Shown here: in pieces, positions 5,196 to 6,657 of the stretch
How the letters are laid out: each line of letters begins with the position of its first letter
Position numbering within the stretch: the first letter of the stretch is position 1
NCBI GenBank assembly: GCA_002293245.1
Contig: DBCV01000013.1
Span: 70,149 to 76,805, forward strand
Direction: 5' to 3'
DNA: 6,657 nt
Source of the DNA: Candidatus Saccharibacteria bacterium UBA949
GTDB lineage: Bacteria > Patescibacteriota > Saccharimonadia > Saccharimonadales > Saccharimonadaceae
Made by a program: the position numbers and the translations under genes
The notes under the pieces: model-generated
What the model saw: the letters and a program-made list of their open reading frames with translations, nothing else
Told to the model about the DNA's origin: nothing
Database searches by the model: none

Positions 5196-6425
5196 CTATT
5201 TTTTGATTAAAACTAATAGGTCTCGTGCAACGATCTGATCTTCGCGATAGTAAAGCAGACCGTTTTGACCATACTTTTCTACATTATACTCCCCGGTAGC
5301 GAATAAGTCAAGGGGATTGATGCGCGAAAAATGGGCACCAGGCTGTGGATTGGAGATTTGCGCTAAGCGCCAAGCGGGTATAGCGAGACAGAGGCGAGTG
5401 CCAGGCTTGATCTGCGAAGCGAGGTTTTTGAGGAAGGCGCGCAAAATACTTTCGCAGGTATGCTTGACTTCGCGCAGCTTGACGGTGGATGGCGGAGCAG
5501 AGAAAGGTTGACCGAGGTAGGTTTCGGTGGCGACGAGGTCAACTGGTGGCTGCCAGCGGGTTTTTGTGGCATCGCCGGGCTCGAGCGCGATGTCGGGCTT
5601 GTGGCGCATTTTGGCTGCTATGAAGTCGAGATTGCGGCGAGAATAGTCGATCATGCGTGGCTCTAGGTCCGTGCCGTAGGCTTTATAGCCCATCAATGCG
5701 GCTTCTTGGAGAATAACACCAGTGCCGCAAAATGGGTCGAGTAGCCGCATATTCTTTTGCGATTGCTGCCCAGATGCTAGGTTGATGATGATTTGCGCTA
5801 GTTTTGGGGGGAGCATGCCAACCCGAGCGTCGCGGGCAGGTCTCTGCTGGTCACGAGCCGAGTAGGCGGTTATATTCTGAGCTCCGGTAGAAAGAGCAAA
5901 GAACGTTGATTTATGAGCCCCGATGATCAGGAGTTCTACGGCACTGGGCTTGAGGCCGAGTTTGTTGTGGTGCGATGTTGCAGTAGAGAGCTCGGGGGTT
6001 TGATTCGGCAACAACCGTAGCGAGACGCCTTGCTTTTTGCAGGCCGATTTGACTTTGAGACCCAGCTTTTGTAGGTCGCCGACTGCTAGTACGGGGGAAT
6101 TGATGGCAGAAATACCCAAGGTGGTTTTTTTGGCGTTTTCGGCTTTGACCACACCAGATATGTGGTCTAGTAGAGTACGGTACGCTATATGTAGCGTGTC
6201 TATTTTGGATGGATTGGTGGCCTCGCGAACGATAGCACCGAGTTTTTTGCTGCCGCCTAAGCGGTTGATATTGAGTGGTTGGTTATCTGGTGTGCGGAAT
6301 TGAACAACGCCATCGGTGATTGATGAAACGTTTTCGGCGCCCAACAAAGATGCTAGCTCGGCTCGCCCCAGTTCGGGCTGTCGGCCGAGGACAGAAATAA
6401 AGTTGGCGCTTGATGATTTATTCAT
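5196..6425 (-). CDS. TRM11/COG1041-like THUMP and SAM-dependent RNA methyltransferase
   Basis: A predicted RNA methyltransferase of 409 residues, related to the tRNA guanine-N2 enzymes TRM11 and archaeal TrmG10. Numbering here counts from a TTG at 6431; subtract 2 for the preferred ATG at 6425. The N-terminal FISVLGRQPELGRAELASLL (11-30) is the usual opening of this family; residues about 60-185 should hold a divergent THUMP RNA-binding region. The hinge YSARDQQRPARDARVGMLPP (190-209) leads into a Rossmann-fold domain with SAM motif I LDPFCGTG (231-238), acidic motif II around Asp255 in GTDLEPRM and a motif III-like GDA at 286-288. Motif IV, normally [D/N]PP[Y/F], reads VATETYLGQP (300-309), so the base-binding motif is altered and the modified base cannot be predicted. 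No clear Shine-Dalgarno precedes either start. It lies just upstream of rpmA on the same strand, consistent with a translation-related role. Confidence 0.85.
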   Translation of the reverse strand: MNKSSSANFISVLGRQPELGRAELASLLGAENVSSITDGVVQFRTPDNQPLNINRLGGSKKLGAIVREATNPSKIDTLHIAYRTLLDHISGVVKAENAKKTTLGISAINSPVLAVGDLQKLGLKVKSACKKQGVSLRLLPNQTPELSTATSHHNKLGLKPSAVELLIIGAHKSTFFALSTGAQNITAYSARDQQRPARDARVGMLPPKLAQIIINLASGQQSQKNMRLLDPFCGTGVILQEAALMGYKAYGTDLEPRMIDYSRRNLDFIAAKMRHKPDIALEPGDATKTRWQPPVDLVATETYLGQPFSAPPSTVKLREVKHTCESILRAFLKNLASQIKPGTRLCLAIPAWRLAQISNPQPGAHFSRINPLDLFATGEYNVEKYGQNGLLYYREDQIVARDLLVLIKK

Positions 6426-6444
6426 GGTCAATAATGGTGCTCGC

Positions 6445-6457
6445 GAAGCGGCGCTTC
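6445..6457 (-). promoter_or_regulatory. Near-perfect 13-bp palindrome in the methyltransferase leader
   Basis: GAAGCG and CGCTTC (6-bp arms) flank one central base, about 20 nt upstream of the methyltransferase ATG and downstream of its putative -10 box. It could be an operator or form a short RNA hairpin with a 3-nt loop. Nothing else supports it. Confidence 0.3.
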
Positions 6458-6471
6458 ATAAGCACATCAAT

Positions 6472-6480
6472 AGTATAGCA
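6472..6480 (-). promoter_or_regulatory. Putative extended -10 promoter for the methyltransferase-rpmA pair
   Basis: On the minus strand TGCTATACT gives TG-n-TATACT, an extended -10 with one mismatch in the hexamer. No clear -35 lies 16-18 bp upstream. Predicted transcript start is near 6465, giving a leader of about 40 nt to the ATG at 6425. It sits in the gap between two minus-strand genes, where a promoter is plausible. Confidence 0.45.
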
Positions 6481-6535
6481 CGCTGGCTGTTCGAAAACCA
6501 GAATCATACCATTTTTGGCCCTATTTCATAATCCA

Positions 6536-6657
6536 CTATCTGTCAGTAATATGTTCATCAATGCGTCGAACAACACCATACGCATACACATCGAAATATT
6601 TACGCCAAAAACCCCATGCTGTCGGATTGAAGCTTTCGAAATCAACACCCAGACGAC
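6536..6657 (-). CDS. C-terminal end of an unidentified protein, possibly a GNAT acetyltransferase (partial)
   Basis: On the minus strand the frame entering at base 6655 is open for 39 codons and ends in TAG. Its residues include LGVDFESFNPTAWGFWRKYF and then RRIDEHITDR. The pattern of a hydrophobic/acidic VDFE, then N, FW and a KYF followed near the end by VxRRID is like the tail of some GNAT-family N-acetyltransferases (final strands beta6-beta7). That match is from memory and the fragment is short, so coding is more certain than function. The other two minus-strand frames are less protein-like. About 110 nt separate its stop from the methyltransferase start. Confidence 0.6.
   Translation of the reverse strand, partial: RLGVDFESFNPTAWGFWRKYFDVYAYGVVRRIDEHITDR

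Noticed and set aside
5180..5210. AT-rich sequence before rpmA as its own promoter
   Set aside because: No convincing -10/-35 pair on the minus strand; the 16-nt gap with a Shine-Dalgarno fits co-transcription with the methyltransferase gene.
6496..6535. Terminator for the last minus-strand gene
   Set aside because: No GC-rich stem followed by a T-run could be found in the gap on the minus strand.
1..6657. tRNA genes, CRISPR repeats, transposon ends or phage attachment sites
   Set aside because: Looked for clover-leaf signatures, regularly spaced repeats, and terminal inverted repeats; none was seen.

Overview
The window reads as a stretch of a small-genome bacterium of the Patescibacteria/CPR type, most likely Candidatus Saccharibacteria (TM7). 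This rests on gene content and protein style (an FtsX, then a coiled-coil CHAP hydrolase of PcsB type, then a carboxy-terminal processing protease, close-packed genes, and a TRM11-like methyltransferase beside L27) and is an inference, not a database match. TGA ends three of the genes, so the standard code is used; this argues against the Gracilibacteria/Absconditabacteria lineages, which read TGA as glycine.

Left part, plus strand (1-4895): the 3' portion of ftsX (its start lies outside the window), a secreted or anchored PcsB-like peptidoglycan hydrolase, an S41/Ctp protease with a PDZ domain, a stand-alone receiver (CheY-like) response regulator, and a four-helix DUF2569-like membrane protein with a long polar N-terminal region. 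In Firmicutes and Actinobacteria, FtsEX in the membrane activates a coiled-coil hydrolase at the septum; here the expected partner directly follows ftsX, so the first two genes probably form the division-site peptidoglycan-splitting machine. The protease may trim or remove envelope proteins. The receiver protein is translationally coupled to the protease gene, and the membrane protein follows with a perfect Shine-Dalgarno sequence.

Two promoters can be read inside this cluster. The hydrolase gene has a perfect TTGACA-17 bp-TATAAT promoter whose -35 box contains the ftsX stop codon. The protease gene has an extended -10 promoter whose TG comes from the stop codon of the hydrolase gene, and the predicted transcript start is about 2 nt before its ATG, with no Shine-Dalgarno: a candidate leaderless mRNA.

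Right part, minus strand (4892-6657): rpmA (ribosomal protein L27), preceded by a THUMP/Rossmann methyltransferase related to TRM11/COG1041, and at the window edge the last 39 codons of a further gene that resembles a GNAT acetyltransferase tail. The plus- and minus-strand groups meet tail to tail with their stop codons overlapping by 4 bp and no visible terminator. No tRNA, rRNA, CRISPR array, insertion sequence or phage gene was seen. I found no clearly undescribed multi-gene system; the most notable points are the promoter/stop-codon overlaps, the leaderless candidate, the altered motif IV of the methyltransferase, and the DUF2569 protein linked to an orphan receiver.
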